NCBI GenBank assembly: GCA_019636625.1
Contig: JAHBXE010000001.1
Coordinates: 310,001-374,000 of the forward strand
Reading direction: 5' to 3'
DNA: 64,000 bases
Source: Phycisphaeraceae bacterium
GTDB lineage: Bacteria > Planctomycetota > Phycisphaerae > Phycisphaerales > UBA1924
Under the pieces are notes generated by a model. That model saw nothing but the letters and a program-made list of their open reading frames with translations, was not told where the DNA came from and made no database searches. Shown in pieces: positions 53,747 to 62,941 of this stretch (the stretch's first letter is position 1; every line of letters begins with the position of its first letter). The translations under genes and the position numbers were made by a program.

Positions 53747-56700
53747 TCAGGCGAGCGACGCGATCGGGTTGGTGAGGCCGAGCGGGGCGCCGCCGGTGAT
53801 CCACCCGCCGCCGATGAACAGGTCGTAGTGGGACATGGTGACGGAGAAGGCACTCGTGGAGAAGGCTTCGATCGAGAAGTAGTTGAACACGGCGTGGTTG
53901 AGAATCGCCGGGAGCGTGTGGAGGTTGACACGTGCGAAGTTGCGAGCCGGAACGGTGAGCGTGTGGGACGCCTCGGCGCCGAAGTTGAACACGAAGCGGA
54001 GCTGGATCGTCGAGGCGACGACATTGGGGTTGTAGAAGTACATCGACTCGAAGTAGAGCTGTCCGGCGCGGAGGCGGTTGATGAACGCATCGCCGAAGTA
54101 CCAGCGGTTGCCGACTTCGGTCTCCGCCTGGGCCGCGTCGGCTTCACCGAAGCGAACCGTGGAGGCGAGCACGGTGACCGGCGTGCTGGAGTCGTAGCGG
54201 AGGCCGATGGGCTGGTTGGCGACCATGCCGAGCTGCGTTCCGGTGAGGGTAATCGACTCGAAGGGGGCCAGCGAGATCGGTCGAACGAGGTCCGGGATGC
54301 CGGAGTTGAGGTACTTGCCAACGAGCGTGATCGTCGCGGGGGACGAAGAGCCGTTGAAGAGGGTGATTTCGGACTTCTGCGACGGCGTGAGGTTCCCGCT
54401 GTCGATCAGGCCGGGGATGACGCCCGCGCGGGAGCCGCCGCCCGGGGTTCCCATGACGTAGTACCCGTTGGACAGAGACAAGTCGTAGTGGCTCAGCCCC
54501 GCGACGATGCCCACATGGGCATCGCCCGGATTGACGGCCTCGGACGTCACCGTGAACGCGAAGCGGCCCACGGGGATAGCGGACGAGTTGAGGATGTCGA
54601 ACTGACCCGCCTTGAAGCCCTGCACGATCTGGATCACCGAGAAGGAGGTGCCGTCGGGCTTGTAAGCCGTAAGCGTCACGCGGGCGGCGGTTGGGTTGGG
54701 GTTGTAGTAGTCGACGAAGTCGTTGACGGCGCCGACCAGTTTCTCGCCCTTGGCGAAGCTCCAGGAGGTGGAGGTGAATCGGGTGAAGGCCTCTCCGCCC
54801 GAGGCGTTGGTTTCGTAGTGTGAGAGATTGGCGGCGAGGAATCCGTCGGACTCGATGATGATCGCGTAGCGCTTGCCCGGGGTCGCCAGGTCGGGCGTGG
54901 AGGGATCGCCATCGCTGATGGTCACGCCGCCGCGCTTGCCGGCCTCGACCGAGCCGTCGATACGGACATCGGGGACCGTATCGTCGAGGTACCGGAGGAT
55001 GACGGTGTAGTTGACCGTGTAGCTGTTCGAGTTTCCGATCGAGAAGTACTCGCGGATGGTGGTGTTGGAGACACTGCCCGGGAAGTACAGCGAGAAGATC
55101 TCGGGCGAAGTGTCGACACGAACCGTGTAGGAGCCCGTGAGCGTGCCCAGCCCTTCGACCTCGATGTAGTAGCGTTCCGCGGTGGCGGAAACGCCGAACT
55201 GGACGCCCGCGTTGTAGCCCGGTCCGCCCTGCGAATCCTGAGCGAGGACCGTGACCTGATCCTGGCGAATGATGCGGACCCCAAGGTTGAGGAGCTGTCC
55301 CTGCGGCGTCACGATCTGCACGAAAGCGGGCAGTGGACGCCCGGTCGAGCCGGTCAAGCTGATGAAGTAGAACAGGTCGGTGTCGCCGGCGATCTCGATG
55401 AGCCCGGTCGCCGTGCCGTCGCCCGTGCTCTGATTGAGAATGATCTGCGTCGCGTTGGCAAAGTCGCCCCTGTTGGCGTGGTCGTCCGGACCCTGGAGGG
55501 GCGGTCCGTTGAGCGAAACGATGTAGGACCCGGTCGTGGAGACGCCGGAAGGATCGGAGCTGACAAGCACCCAGTACGTGCTGCCGGCCAGAACCGAGAA
55601 GGTCTTGGTCACGGTGCCGTTGACGACACCGTCCTCATCGCCCGGGCCGCCGTCAACGATCGCCGCGCCGACCTGAGACTGGTCGGGCGCGAAGAAGCGG
55701 AGCACGGGTCGGACGTTGCTGCCCGGCGTCGAGATGGTGACGACCATGGCGCCGTCCACGAGGGCGGTGAACTGGAACAGGTCCGTGTCCAGCGTCGGGC
55801 TGATGACACCGGTGGCCGAGCCGCCGCCGGAGAACGTGGAGAGCGGGATCACCGTCGCGAGGTTGAACTCGCCGATGTTGGGGTGGTCGTCCGGAACGGG
55901 GACGACGGCGCTGACGGTGTAGGCGCCCGTGACCTCCGTCTTGTGGACGTTGCCGACGCTCGGCGCGCCCTCCACCATGACGTAGAACCGCGCGTTGCGC
56001 GTGCCGGTCCAGGTGAACGTCGCGACGGAGACCGGCGAGTCCGGACCGGTGACGAACACCTGAGACGTGGCGACATCGGTCACCGCGTTGAAGAACTCGT
56101 CGATGATCCGGAGTCGAGGCAGGAGCAGGCTCGATGTGTCCACCGTGACGGAGACGACAATCTCTCCCTGCCAGGGCGTCACGAAGGTGAAGAGGTCGGT
56201 GTCGCCGACAAGCTCGATGACGCCCGTGATCGTGCCGTTCCCGGCGGGATCGATCGTGATCGGTGTCGCGACGTCGTACTGGCCCGGCTTGAACGGGACA
56301 CCGGGCGGGGGCGGGTTGGGACCGTCCGGATGGTCGTCGGTGGTCTTTGTGACTGAGAGTGTGAAGGTGTACGAGCCCCGATCGACGTTCGGGTCCGCGC
56401 CGGAGACGACCGCGTAATACGTCGGGTACGCATTGCCACCCGTGCTGCGCGGCGGGGCGGACACGGAGAATGTGACCGTGGCGGTGCGATTGCCCGGAGT
56501 CGGGATGTTGTTCGCGATCTGCAGACGGATCGGGTTGCCCACGGGATCGACGGAGATCTCGTATACGCGGATGGCCGGGCGGAAACCGATGTTTCCAACC
56601 ACGGTGATCGTGGCGAGATCGAACGTGAGCGAATCGAACGAGAAGATGTCGGTGTCGCCCGTTGTCTCGATGACGCCGTTGAGCGTTTCGGTGCCGTCGT

Positions 56701-59700
56701 AGTCGTAGAGGTCCTTGTCGATGTGCGTGGCGTTCTGGAAGTTGGATTCGCTGGCGTGGTCGTCCACGAAGGGAACACCGCTGACCTTAATGGTGTAGCG
56801 ACCCTCCGCCTGCCCGGCGCCCTCGTTGCCGTCAACGACGGCGTAGTACCGGTCACCCTGAATCGCGGGCACGCTGATCGAAATGTCGGTGGTCCCCGTG
56901 CCGTTGGTCTGGCCCACGAGCACGCCGTTGTTGTCGTACACGCTGAGCGTCCGGGCGAACGAATCACCCGCGCGGGTCGAGAGCGTGAACCGCAGCGTTC
57001 CGTTGCCGGGCGACAGGAAGAAGAACATGTCCGTGTCGTTGGGATTGAAGAGCGTGTTGACGATCTCGCCGTCGACCGAGCCGAGAATCGCCGTCGTGGA
57101 AGTCGTGTTGAGGTTGACGGGGATCGGCGTGGCCTGGACCGCGTTGTTGAAGTTCACGTGGTCGTCGTCGAAGGCCAGGTCGGACATCGTGTTCACCAGC
57201 AGTTCGTAGCCGCCGGTCGCGCGACGCCAATCGACCTTCGGGAACGTGAGGGAGAAGTTGCCGCGCTGGCCGCTCTCCACCTGGATGTAGTAGATGTTGC
57301 CCGCGACAACGGGGAAGACGGCCCGCGCATCGCGGCGCCAGAAGGTCCGGCCGGCCCAGGAGCCCACGTTGATGGTGTCGGACTCTCCGCCCGTGACACC
57401 GTTGTCGTTGTTGTACGCGATCTCGGTCTGGTCGTTGTCGAAGATGCGCAGCGCGCTGTCGAGCGGGCTGTTGAGCGTCTTGGTCTTGGGGCCGAAGGGC
57501 GAGGCGGTTTGCTGGACCGGTGGGTCGGGAGCGAGCGGGGGGTATGGCTCCTGTTCGTCATACGACCGAACACCCGCCTCGAACCACTCATCTTGGATGT
57601 TGGTCGTGTTGATGCGCACCTCTGCGGTGCCGGTGTACAGGGCGCGGAACTGGTACAGGTGGGTGTCGGTGGGGGAGGTGATGACGCCGAAGTCCGACAT
57701 CCGCAGCAGCAACTGCCCACGCGAGCCTGGTGTGCCGAGCACATTGTTCACGGTTGCTCCCGCCCCTGGTGGCGGCGCCAAGGGTGGCGAAGGCATATTC
57801 ATCGCAAAACCGCGACCGTTCATGATCGGAGTGCCGTTACCGGAAGCCAACGTGAACTGGCCTCCCGGGAGGGGAACCAACTGGCCGCCGGCGGCGTTGT
57901 TGTAGTTGCGGCCCTCGCCCGTGTTCGCATCGATGCGGATCTCCCACGCCTGGGCGAAGTTGCCGGCTTGGGGCAGCGACGGCCCGAAGTTGCTGATGGT
58001 GTCGGTCGGCGCATCGACCTGCACCGTGAGGCTGTAGCGGCCCGTCGTGCCGCTGCTGACTTCGAGGTAATACACCTCCCCTCCCCAGACCTCGATGTTC
58101 GCGGGCTGGCCCGCGCCGAACGTATATCCATATACCAATATCGGCAGTTCCGGCGGAACGGCGGACGGGCTAAGCCCACCGTAACGACCGCTCTGGGTGA
58201 TGACCTGACCGTTGTTGGCGTAGATGACGTTGAAATTGCTGTCGAGAACTCGGATTGCCGGCGCGTTGAGGAAAGGATCGGTGCCCTGCGCGACAATCTG
58301 GAGCTTGCTTGCCGGACGGAAGCGTGTGAGCCACGCGGGTACCGCGGCCGTCGGGTCCTCCCGGCCTGCGAAGTTGCCGAGCATGTCTACCGGCGGAACA
58401 AACTGGAACAAGTCGGTGTCGCCCGCGGCGTGGATCCGTCCCATTGCCTCACCCAGCAGGACCTGCACATGGTCGGCGCCGGGGTCTGGCAGCGGGGGAA
58501 GGAGGCCGGGCACGGGGACAGGTGCCGCGACCGGGCCGCTCCAAATGATCGGCGTTGCGAGCTCGAACTGACGGCGGGCCGCATCGCCGCCGCCCGTCGG
58601 GGTATTGACGTGGTCGTCGACGGGCTCGCTGTTGCCGGGTGAGAACGTGTGGTGCGCTTCGATCTGCAGGGTGTACGCGCCGCCGCCCAGGGCGTCGAAC
58701 GCGTCGACCACCACAAAGTACCGGCGGCCACCTTCAAGCTGGATGATGAGTCGGGAGAGCGCGCCCGGGAGTTCGTTGAAACCGATCTGCGTGCCCTGAT
58801 CGTTGAAGATTCGAAGGCCGGAGTCCGGGATCGGCGGGAAACCGACGCCGAGAGAGATGAAGCTCAATCCCGTGCCCTGGGCGACGAAGCTGTACAGCTG
58901 TGTGTCCTGCTGACTGGGCAGGAAGTTGCTGACCGTCTCGCTGAGCCTCGTGACCGGGTCGAGCGCGATCGCATCCGGGATCGCGTCGATCTTGATGGTG
59001 TAGGCGCCGGTCGACGGGCGCAGCAGAGGATCGCCGAACTCATCGGACCGGACGCGCAGGTAGTACACGGTGTTGGCCCGGCTGACGGCGCCGAGGAAGG
59101 CGTCCGTCAGATTGCCGGCATCGCTGTCAAACTTGATGAGCGCTCCGTCAGCGTCGTAGAGCTCGATGCGAGGATCGAGGTCCGACGGATCGGCCTGGGC
59201 AACGATGGTCATCAACCCGTTGAAGTCCGAACCCGCCGGCGTGGTGATCCGGTACACGACGTCGCTTCCGGCGCGCGTGATCGATCCGGTGACAGAGCCT
59301 TCGCCCGTCTGGGCGTCCAGCGTCGGGAATGCGGTGGAAACGGCGTTGATCCGGAGCGTGTAATCGCCCGCCGATCCCGGTCCTGAAAGCACATCGGACC
59401 GGACCACGACGAAGTACTCCGTTCCGGCGACCGCTTTGAATCCAACCCAGCCATCGGCGAACACACCGCCCGAGAGCGTGCCGTTGTTCGAGCCCGAGGC
59501 GACGAGTGTTGCCGATCCCCCGATGATCCCCGTGTACACCTCGACCCGTGAATCGAGCGTGCTGTTGGTCGATCGTGTGTCGGCCCAGATGCGGATGAAG
59601 TCGTTCGCCGGCGCCACGAAGCGGAACACATCGTCGTCACCCGCCGGGCTGATGATGCTCGAGCCGGAACCGACCTCGCCGGTGCCCACGCCCGTCACGC

Positions 59701-59911
59701 CGTCAATCGGGATCTGGGGCGGGAAGAGCGGGTTGGGCGTGTTGAAGACCTGATTGAACCCCGGCTCGTCTCCCGCCAGAAGCACTCGGCCTTCCAACTG
59801 CTCGAACGCCTGCGGATTCGGTTCCGGCAGACGGGCCTTCCCAGCGCGATGGATCATCGAACGCAGTGAGCGGCGGCTGATGCGGTTGGTACGAAAGTCC
59901 CATCGGCTCAT
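53747..59911 (-). CDS. Giant secreted LEPR-XLL/PPC-repeat surface protein
   Basis: A 2054-residue exported protein. ATG 59911 has GGAG 6 nt upstream; GTG 59923 is in frame but overlaps that site. The N-terminus is Arg-rich (ISRRSLRSMIHR), and FEQLEGRVLLAGD at residues 36-48 is a variant of the planctomycete LEPR-XLL motif. Residues ~50-1600 hold about ten pre-peptidase C-terminal (PPC) beta-sandwich modules, recognised by GDTDLFxF-type strands (IHAAGDTDLFQF, IETTGDTDIFSF, IELVGDTDLFTF, IEIAGDTDLFYF). Several are joined by a DDHxN...ATxI linker. Residues ~1605-2054 form a different beta-rich region with repeated SHYD/SHYE motifs. No enzyme domain is seen, so adhesion or a structural cell-surface role is likely. 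Confidence 0.82.
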   Translation of the reverse strand: MSRWDFRTNRISRRSLRSMIHRAGKARLPEPNPQAFEQLEGRVLLAGDEPGFNQVFNTPNPLFPPQIPIDGVTGVGTGEVGSGSSIISPAGDDDVFRFVAPANDFIRIWADTRSTNSTLDSRVEVYTGIIGGSATLVASGSNNGTLSGGVFADGWVGFKAVAGTEYFVVVRSDVLSGPGSAGDYTLRINAVSTAFPTLDAQTGEGSVTGSITRAGSDVVYRITTPAGSDFNGLMTIVAQADPSDLDPRIELYDADGALIKFDSDAGNLTDAFLGAVSRANTVYYLRVRSDEFGDPLLRPSTGAYTIKIDAIPDAIALDPVTRLSETVSNFLPSQQDTQLYSFVAQGTGLSFISLGVGFPPIPDSGLRIFNDQGTQIGFNELPGALSRLIIQLEGGRRYFVVVDAFDALGGGAYTLQIEAHHTFSPGNSEPVDDHVNTPTGGGDAARRQFELATPIIWSGPVAAPVPVPGLLPPLPDPGADHVQVLLGEAMGRIHAAGDTDLFQFVPPVDMLGNFAGREDPTAAVPAWLTRFRPASKLQIVAQGTDPFLNAPAIRVLDSNFNVIYANNGQVITQSGRYGGLSPSAVPPELPILVYGYTFGAGQPANIEVWGGEVYYLEVSSGTTGRYSLTVQVDAPTDTISNFGPSLPQAGNFAQAWEIRIDANTGEGRNYNNAAGGQLVPLPGGQFTLASGNGTPIMNGRGFAMNMPSPPLAPPPGAGATVNNVLGTPGSRGQLLLRMSDFGVITSPTDTHLYQFRALYTGTAEVRINTTNIQDEWFEAGVRSYDEQEPYPPLAPDPPVQQTASPFGPKTKTLNSPLDSALRIFDNDQTEIAYNNDNGVTGGESDTINVGSWAGRTFWRRDARAVFPVVAGNIYYIQVESGQRGNFSLTFPKVDWRRATGGYELLVNTMSDLAFDDDHVNFNNAVQATPIPVNLNTTSTTAILGSVDGEIVNTLFNPNDTDMFFFLSPGNGTLRFTLSTRAGDSFARTLSVYDNNGVLVGQTNGTGTTDISISVPAIQGDRYYAVVDGNEGAGQAEGRYTIKVSGVPFVDDHASESNFQNATHIDKDLYDYDGTETLNGVIETTGDTDIFSFDSLTFDLATITVVGNIGFRPAIRVYEISVDPVGNPIRLQIANNIPTPGNRTATVTFSVSAPPRSTGGNAYPTYYAVVSGADPNVDRGSYTFTLSVTKTTDDHPDGPNPPPPGVPFKPGQYDVATPITIDPAGNGTITGVIELVGDTDLFTFVTPWQGEIVVSVTVDTSSLLLPRLRIIDEFFNAVTDVATSQVFVTGPDSPVSVATFTWTGTRNARFYVMVEGAPSVGNVHKTEVTGAYTVSAVVPVPDDHPNIGEFNLATVIPLSTFSGGGSATGVISPTLDTDLFQFTALVDGAMVVTISTPGSNVRPVLRFFAPDQSQVGAAIVDGGPGDEDGVVNGTVTKTFSVLAGSTYWVLVSSDPSGVSTTGSYIVSLNGPPLQGPDDHANRGDFANATQIILNQSTGDGTATGLIEIAGDTDLFYFISLTGSTGRPLPAFVQIVTPQGQLLNLGVRIIRQDQVTVLAQDSQGGPGYNAGVQFGVSATAERYYIEVEGLGTLTGSYTVRVDTSPEIFSLYFPGSVSNTTIREYFSIGNSNSYTVNYTVILRYLDDTVPDVRIDGSVEAGKRGGVTISDGDPSTPDLATPGKRYAIIIESDGFLAANLSHYETNASGGEAFTRFTSTSWSFAKGEKLVGAVNDFVDYYNPNPTAARVTLTAYKPDGTSFSVIQIVQGFKAGQFDILNSSAIPVGRFAFTVTSEAVNPGDAHVGIVAGLSHYDLSLSNGYYVMGTPGGGSRAGVIPGLIDSGNLTPSQKSEITLFNGSSSPATITLVGKYLNSGIPDLVRPISLAPFESITLTGTQLGMVANQPIGLRYDSSTPVTVLASTVRFGEADAAQAETEVGNRWYFGDAFINRLRAGQLYFESMYFYNPNVVASTIQLRFVFNFGAEASHTLTVPARNFARVNLHTLPAILNHAVFNYFSIEAFSTSAFSVTMSHYDLFIGGGWITGGAPLGLTNPIASLA

Positions 59912-60261
59912 GGCGGGCTCCACACTTCCAAGTTCCTGTGATCAAACCGAGAGCGTTCGCTGGTCCACTGTCGACCGGCACCCGTTCGATCCGCTCTCAC
60001 GGGTGCCGCTTTCTGCCCCGACGCGCTGGCGTGCTCTCGCAATGCCGCGCTTGGCGATTCCTGTCGCCGCGGCGGCAATGTCCGGGGCCGTCCACAGCCC
60101 CGTCGTCCGGAAGGGCTGGGCGGCCCTTCCATGGCCCGCAAGATACCCGAACAGGCGGCCTCTCGTCCAGTCCAGCGGGCTCTCCCGGGCAACGATTTCC
60201 GACAGCCGGAACCGTTCGGGTATCCGTTCGGTACAGAATGGTCGGCGGTTCCAAGGGGGAA
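59912..60261 (-). promoter_or_regulatory. Leader/promoter region of the giant surface-protein gene with two hairpins
   Basis: A 350-nt gap with no convincing gene. CGGGGC (60083-60088) pairs with GCCCCG (60097-60102), and GGAAGGGC (60109-60116) pairs with GCCCTTCC (60123-60130). A short tandem repeat CCGTTCGG(G)TA lies near 60205-60230. No recognisable -35/-10 pair is present. The hairpins could form in a long leader of the surface-protein mRNA. Confidence 0.3.
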
Positions 60262-60954
60262 TCACGGGCTCATCGCTCTCCGAACGGCTCCACGGGCGAG
60301 GATATCCGCGGCATCGTAGAGGGGCAGAGGTGACACCGCCTGCGTGACCACCAGCGGGGCTTCGCTGGAGGCCAGAATGATCGCCTCGCACCCGCGGTCG
60401 GCCAGGTGGCGGATGATGTTCAGCACCGTTTGTTGCGACTTCGGCTTGATCTCGCCGTACAGGAGCTCTTGGAAGATGATCCGGTCCAGTTCATCCACTT
60501 CTTCCGCACCTGGAGCGAGCACCTGGACCCCCTTCAGGCCCAAGTGGGTTTGGTAGGTCGAAGCCGTCGTGACCATCTTGGTTCCGATCAACCCGACCAC
60601 CTTCCGGTGGTCGTTGTCGACAGCAAGCGCCACAAGGTCCGGCATATTCAACCACGGAATCGGCGAACCCGCTTCCGCCAACTGGACGCCGTGCTGGACC
60701 GCGTTGTCCGGTGAGAGGCAGAACTCCGCGCCGCATTGGGCCAGAAGCACTGCCGAGCGGCGGAGCAAGTCGCCAACGGCATGCCAGTCCTGAGCCCGCA
60801 CTGCCGCGAGGTAGTCGCCAAGAGGCTCACTGTGCAGGGAGACGCGGAGTCGGCGGTCCGGTCCAAGGAAGGGCGTGGCCTGACGGAAGATCTGCCTGTA
60901 GCACAGCGCCGCTCCTTCGGGGCTGACCGCCGCGATGCCGATGTGCCGAGTCAC
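60262..60954 (-). CDS. Asp/Glu racemase-superfamily protein lacking the catalytic cysteines
   Basis: A 230-residue protein from GTG 60954 with the aspartate/glutamate racemase layout: MTRHIGIAAVSPEGAALCYR at the N-terminus, a first active-site loop SPDNAVQHG, KVVGLIGTKMVT at the start of the second half, and a second loop AIILASSEAPLVV. In active racemases both loops carry a cysteine (CNT and GCTE). Here the positions read Asp83-Asn84 and Ser196. Two-base acid/base racemisation by thiols is therefore impossible; a lyase, hydrolase or non-catalytic role is more likely. TACGCT ends 7 nt before the start, with no Shine-Dalgarno. It is divergent from hscB. Confidence 0.75.
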   Translation of the reverse strand: MTRHIGIAAVSPEGAALCYRQIFRQATPFLGPDRRLRVSLHSEPLGDYLAAVRAQDWHAVGDLLRRSAVLLAQCGAEFCLSPDNAVQHGVQLAEAGSPIPWLNMPDLVALAVDNDHRKVVGLIGTKMVTTASTYQTHLGLKGVQVLAPGAEEVDELDRIIFQELLYGEIKPKSQQTVLNIIRHLADRGCEAIILASSEAPLVVTQAVSPLPLYDAADILARGAVRRAMSP

Positions 60955-60961
60955 GGCCCCT

Positions 60962-60967
60962 AGCGTA
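60962..60967 (-). promoter_or_regulatory. -10 box placed for a leaderless racemase-like mRNA
   Basis: TACGCT on the minus strand ends 7 nt before GTG 60954. Confidence 0.35.
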
Positions 60968-61013
60968 GTGCCCCGCCGAGCCGGATGCCACGATCGAAGA
61001 GGAAGCGGTTCCG

Positions 61014-61019
61014 TACACT
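61014..61019 (+). promoter_or_regulatory. -10 box placed for a leaderless hscB mRNA
   Basis: TACACT ends 7 nt before ATG 61027, with no Shine-Dalgarno between. Confidence 0.4.
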
Positions 61020-61026
61020 CCAGTCC

Positions 61027-61548
61027 ATGGTCGGCGATCCGTTTGAAACGCTCGGTCTGCCCGCGGACTTTCGCTTGTCGCGAGAAGCTGTGGAGCGAGC
61101 TTACCTTGAGCGTTCCAAGGCAGTGCACCCTGACTTAGCCGCTGGAAAGGACGATGCTGCGAGGCTGATGGCCGACTTGAACATGGCCCGGCGGCTCCTG
61201 TTGAACCCTGAATCCAGAGCGGAGGTGCTGCTGAGTCGGCTTGGGGGGCCGGCAGCGGCCGAGGAGCGGTCTCTTCCCCCTGGGTTCCTTGCGGAGATGA
61301 TGGAAGTCAGAGAACAGATCGAGGCATCGATGGCCGAGTCGCCCGATCGGGCGCGTAACACCTGGGACACATGGTCGAGTCGGGAGCGTTCCCGGGCGAT
61401 CGAAGAAGTGGCGGCTCTTTTTGACCACCTTGGTTCATCGGCCTCACGCCCTCGTCAGGAAGTGCTTCGGGAAGTCCGGGTGCGGCTCAACGCATGGCGG
61501 TACATCGAGAGATTGATCGAACAACTCGACCCAGGGGCGTCACGCTGA
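61027..61548 (+). CDS. hscB: HscB-like J-domain co-chaperone
   Basis: A 173-residue protein. The N-terminal J domain (DPFETLGLPADFRLSREAVE, then AYLERSKAVHPDL) has the HPD motif at residues 34-36 that stimulates an Hsp70 ATPase. The C-terminal helical domain begins LPPGFLAEMMEVREQIE, the signature of HscB proteins, which bind the scaffold IscU and pass it to HscA during Fe-S cluster assembly. No isc gene is adjacent. ATG 61027 is preferred; an in-frame ATG 42 nt upstream would add a basic stretch and overlap the promoter hexamer. Confidence 0.82.
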   Translation: MVGDPFETLGLPADFRLSREAVERAYLERSKAVHPDLAAGKDDAARLMADLNMARRLLLNPESRAEVLLSRLGGPAAAEERSLPPGFLAEMMEVREQIEASMAESPDRARNTWDTWSSRERSRAIEEVAALFDHLGSSASRPRQEVLREVRVRLNAWRYIERLIEQLDPGASR

Positions 61549-61573
61549 ACTCGGTAGGATCCCGCGAATCACC

Positions 61574-62941
61574 ATGGACCCCACGCTCGTCCTTCTCTTG
61601 GTGTTGGTGCCTGTCACGTTGCTCATCGTGGCCTTCTGCTCGGCGAGCGAAGCGGCGTTCTTCAGCCTGACCCGCACCGACCGGATCCGGATACGCCGGC
61701 AAAGCCCGACGGCCGGTGCGGCGGCGCAGCGAGTTCTTCGGAATCCCAGAAAGCTGGTGCTCTCCGTCCTTCTGATCACGAACGCGGCGAGCGTGGTCTT
61801 CTACGTTGTCGTGACCATGCTGGAGCGGAGAATCGAGAGTAAGGCCCTGTCCGTCGGCGCCAACGTCGGGTTGCTGCTGATGATGGTCCTGGCGGCGGAT
61901 CTGCTCCCGAAGCTTCTGGCCTCGGCCAGTCCGGTCCGACTGGCCTCCTTGCTGGCGATTCCGCTCGATGGCGCAATCCGAATTACGGGCCCGGTCACGC
62001 GTTTCTTCGAGGGGTTTCTCGTCGCGCCGCTGATCCGGCTCCTCCGGGCCGGCGCCTCATCGAGCGGTGGTACTGGGGGCCGGTTGCAAACCGCCGCGGC
62101 ATCGCCACCTGTCACGGTGGAGGAACTCGGCGCCCTGCTCGAACTGTCCGCGTCAACGGGCGACATCGAGCGTGATGAGCAGAAGCTCCTGGCGGATGTG
62201 ATCCGGCTCGGGAGTACGCGGGTGCGGGATGTCATGGTGCCCCGGGTGGCCATGCCGTGGGTCACGGAGCGTTCAACACCAGCGGACGTGCTCCGTGCCG
62301 TGAAACGCACGCCCTCCCTTCATGTTCCCGTGTTCCGCGGGTCGCTCGAAGGACACCCCGTCGGATGGCTGGACGCGTGGAGATACCTCGCGGCGGCTGA
62401 AGCGGCCGGGGAAGGAAAGGGTCCTGCTCAAGTGTCGGAGAACGAGCTTGCGCCGATCACGGTCGTGCCCGAGAGGGCGAGGCTCGACCAGCTCATCGAT
62501 CTGCTTCGAGCCAGAAAGGTGGAGCGGGCCATCTGCGTGGACGAGTACGGCACCGTCGTGGGAATGGTCTCGATCCAGGAAATCGCGCGGGAACTGGCCA
62601 CCGGGGCCTCAGGGTTTGACCGGGCCGCGTGGGGGACGTCGCACGCCATCGAGCGTCGGTCGGAGCACACATGGGTCATACCCGGTCGACTTCCCGCGCG
62701 TGAACTGGCCTCCCTTCTCGGCCTGAGCCGTGACCGAGGAGGGCAAGTCAGCACCGTCGCGGGCCTGCTCATCCAGCGGCTCGGGCGCGTGCCAGTGGTG
62801 GGGGACTCGGTTCGTATCGGGAATGTTGAGTTGAAAGTGGAAAGCGTTCAAGGTCGCGGCATTTCCACCGTGGCCCTGACATTGAAGGAACAGCCAGACG
62901 CCGCCGCGGGCGGATCAAGGGGGATCGGTGTCTCCACTTGA
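61574..62941 (+). CDS. DUF21/CBS-domain membrane protein (CorC/HlyC-like)
   Basis: A 455-residue protein with an N-terminal DUF21 transmembrane domain (LVLVPVTLLIVAFCSASEAAFFSLTR, seen as CSASEAAFFSLTR, then three more helices), two CBS domains (about residues 210-345; VRDVMVPRVAMPWV and VDEYGTVVGMVSIQEI) and a C-terminal CorC_HlyC domain (RLPARELASLLGLS, GLLIQRLGRVPVVGD). Members of this family are CNNM/CorB-type magnesium transporters or hemolysin-C-like proteins. SASEAAFF is the Mg-binding signature. The gene overlaps the following paralogue by 14 nt. Confidence 0.88.
   Translation: MDPTLVLLLVLVPVTLLIVAFCSASEAAFFSLTRTDRIRIRRQSPTAGAAAQRVLRNPRKLVLSVLLITNAASVVFYVVVTMLERRIESKALSVGANVGLLLMMVLAADLLPKLLASASPVRLASLLAIPLDGAIRITGPVTRFFEGFLVAPLIRLLRAGASSSGGTGGRLQTAAASPPVTVEELGALLELSASTGDIERDEQKLLADVIRLGSTRVRDVMVPRVAMPWVTERSTPADVLRAVKRTPSLHVPVFRGSLEGHPVGWLDAWRYLAAAEAAGEGKGPAQVSENELAPITVVPERARLDQLIDLLRARKVERAICVDEYGTVVGMVSIQEIARELATGASGFDRAAWGTSHAIERRSEHTWVIPGRLPARELASLLGLSRDRGGQVSTVAGLLIQRLGRVPVVGDSVRIGNVELKVESVQGRGISTVALTLKEQPDAAAGGSRGIGVST

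Noticed and set aside
52606-54321. Long minus-strand frame rich in Ser, Pro and Arg spanning the TPR gene and the end of the giant gene
   Set aside because: Its composition is typical of an out-of-frame reading of high-GC DNA, and it crosses the bidirectional terminator and two real genes.
55478-58642. Plus-strand open frames opposite the giant surface-protein gene
   Set aside because: They lack ribosome binding sites and motifs, and follow the repeat period of the real minus-strand gene.
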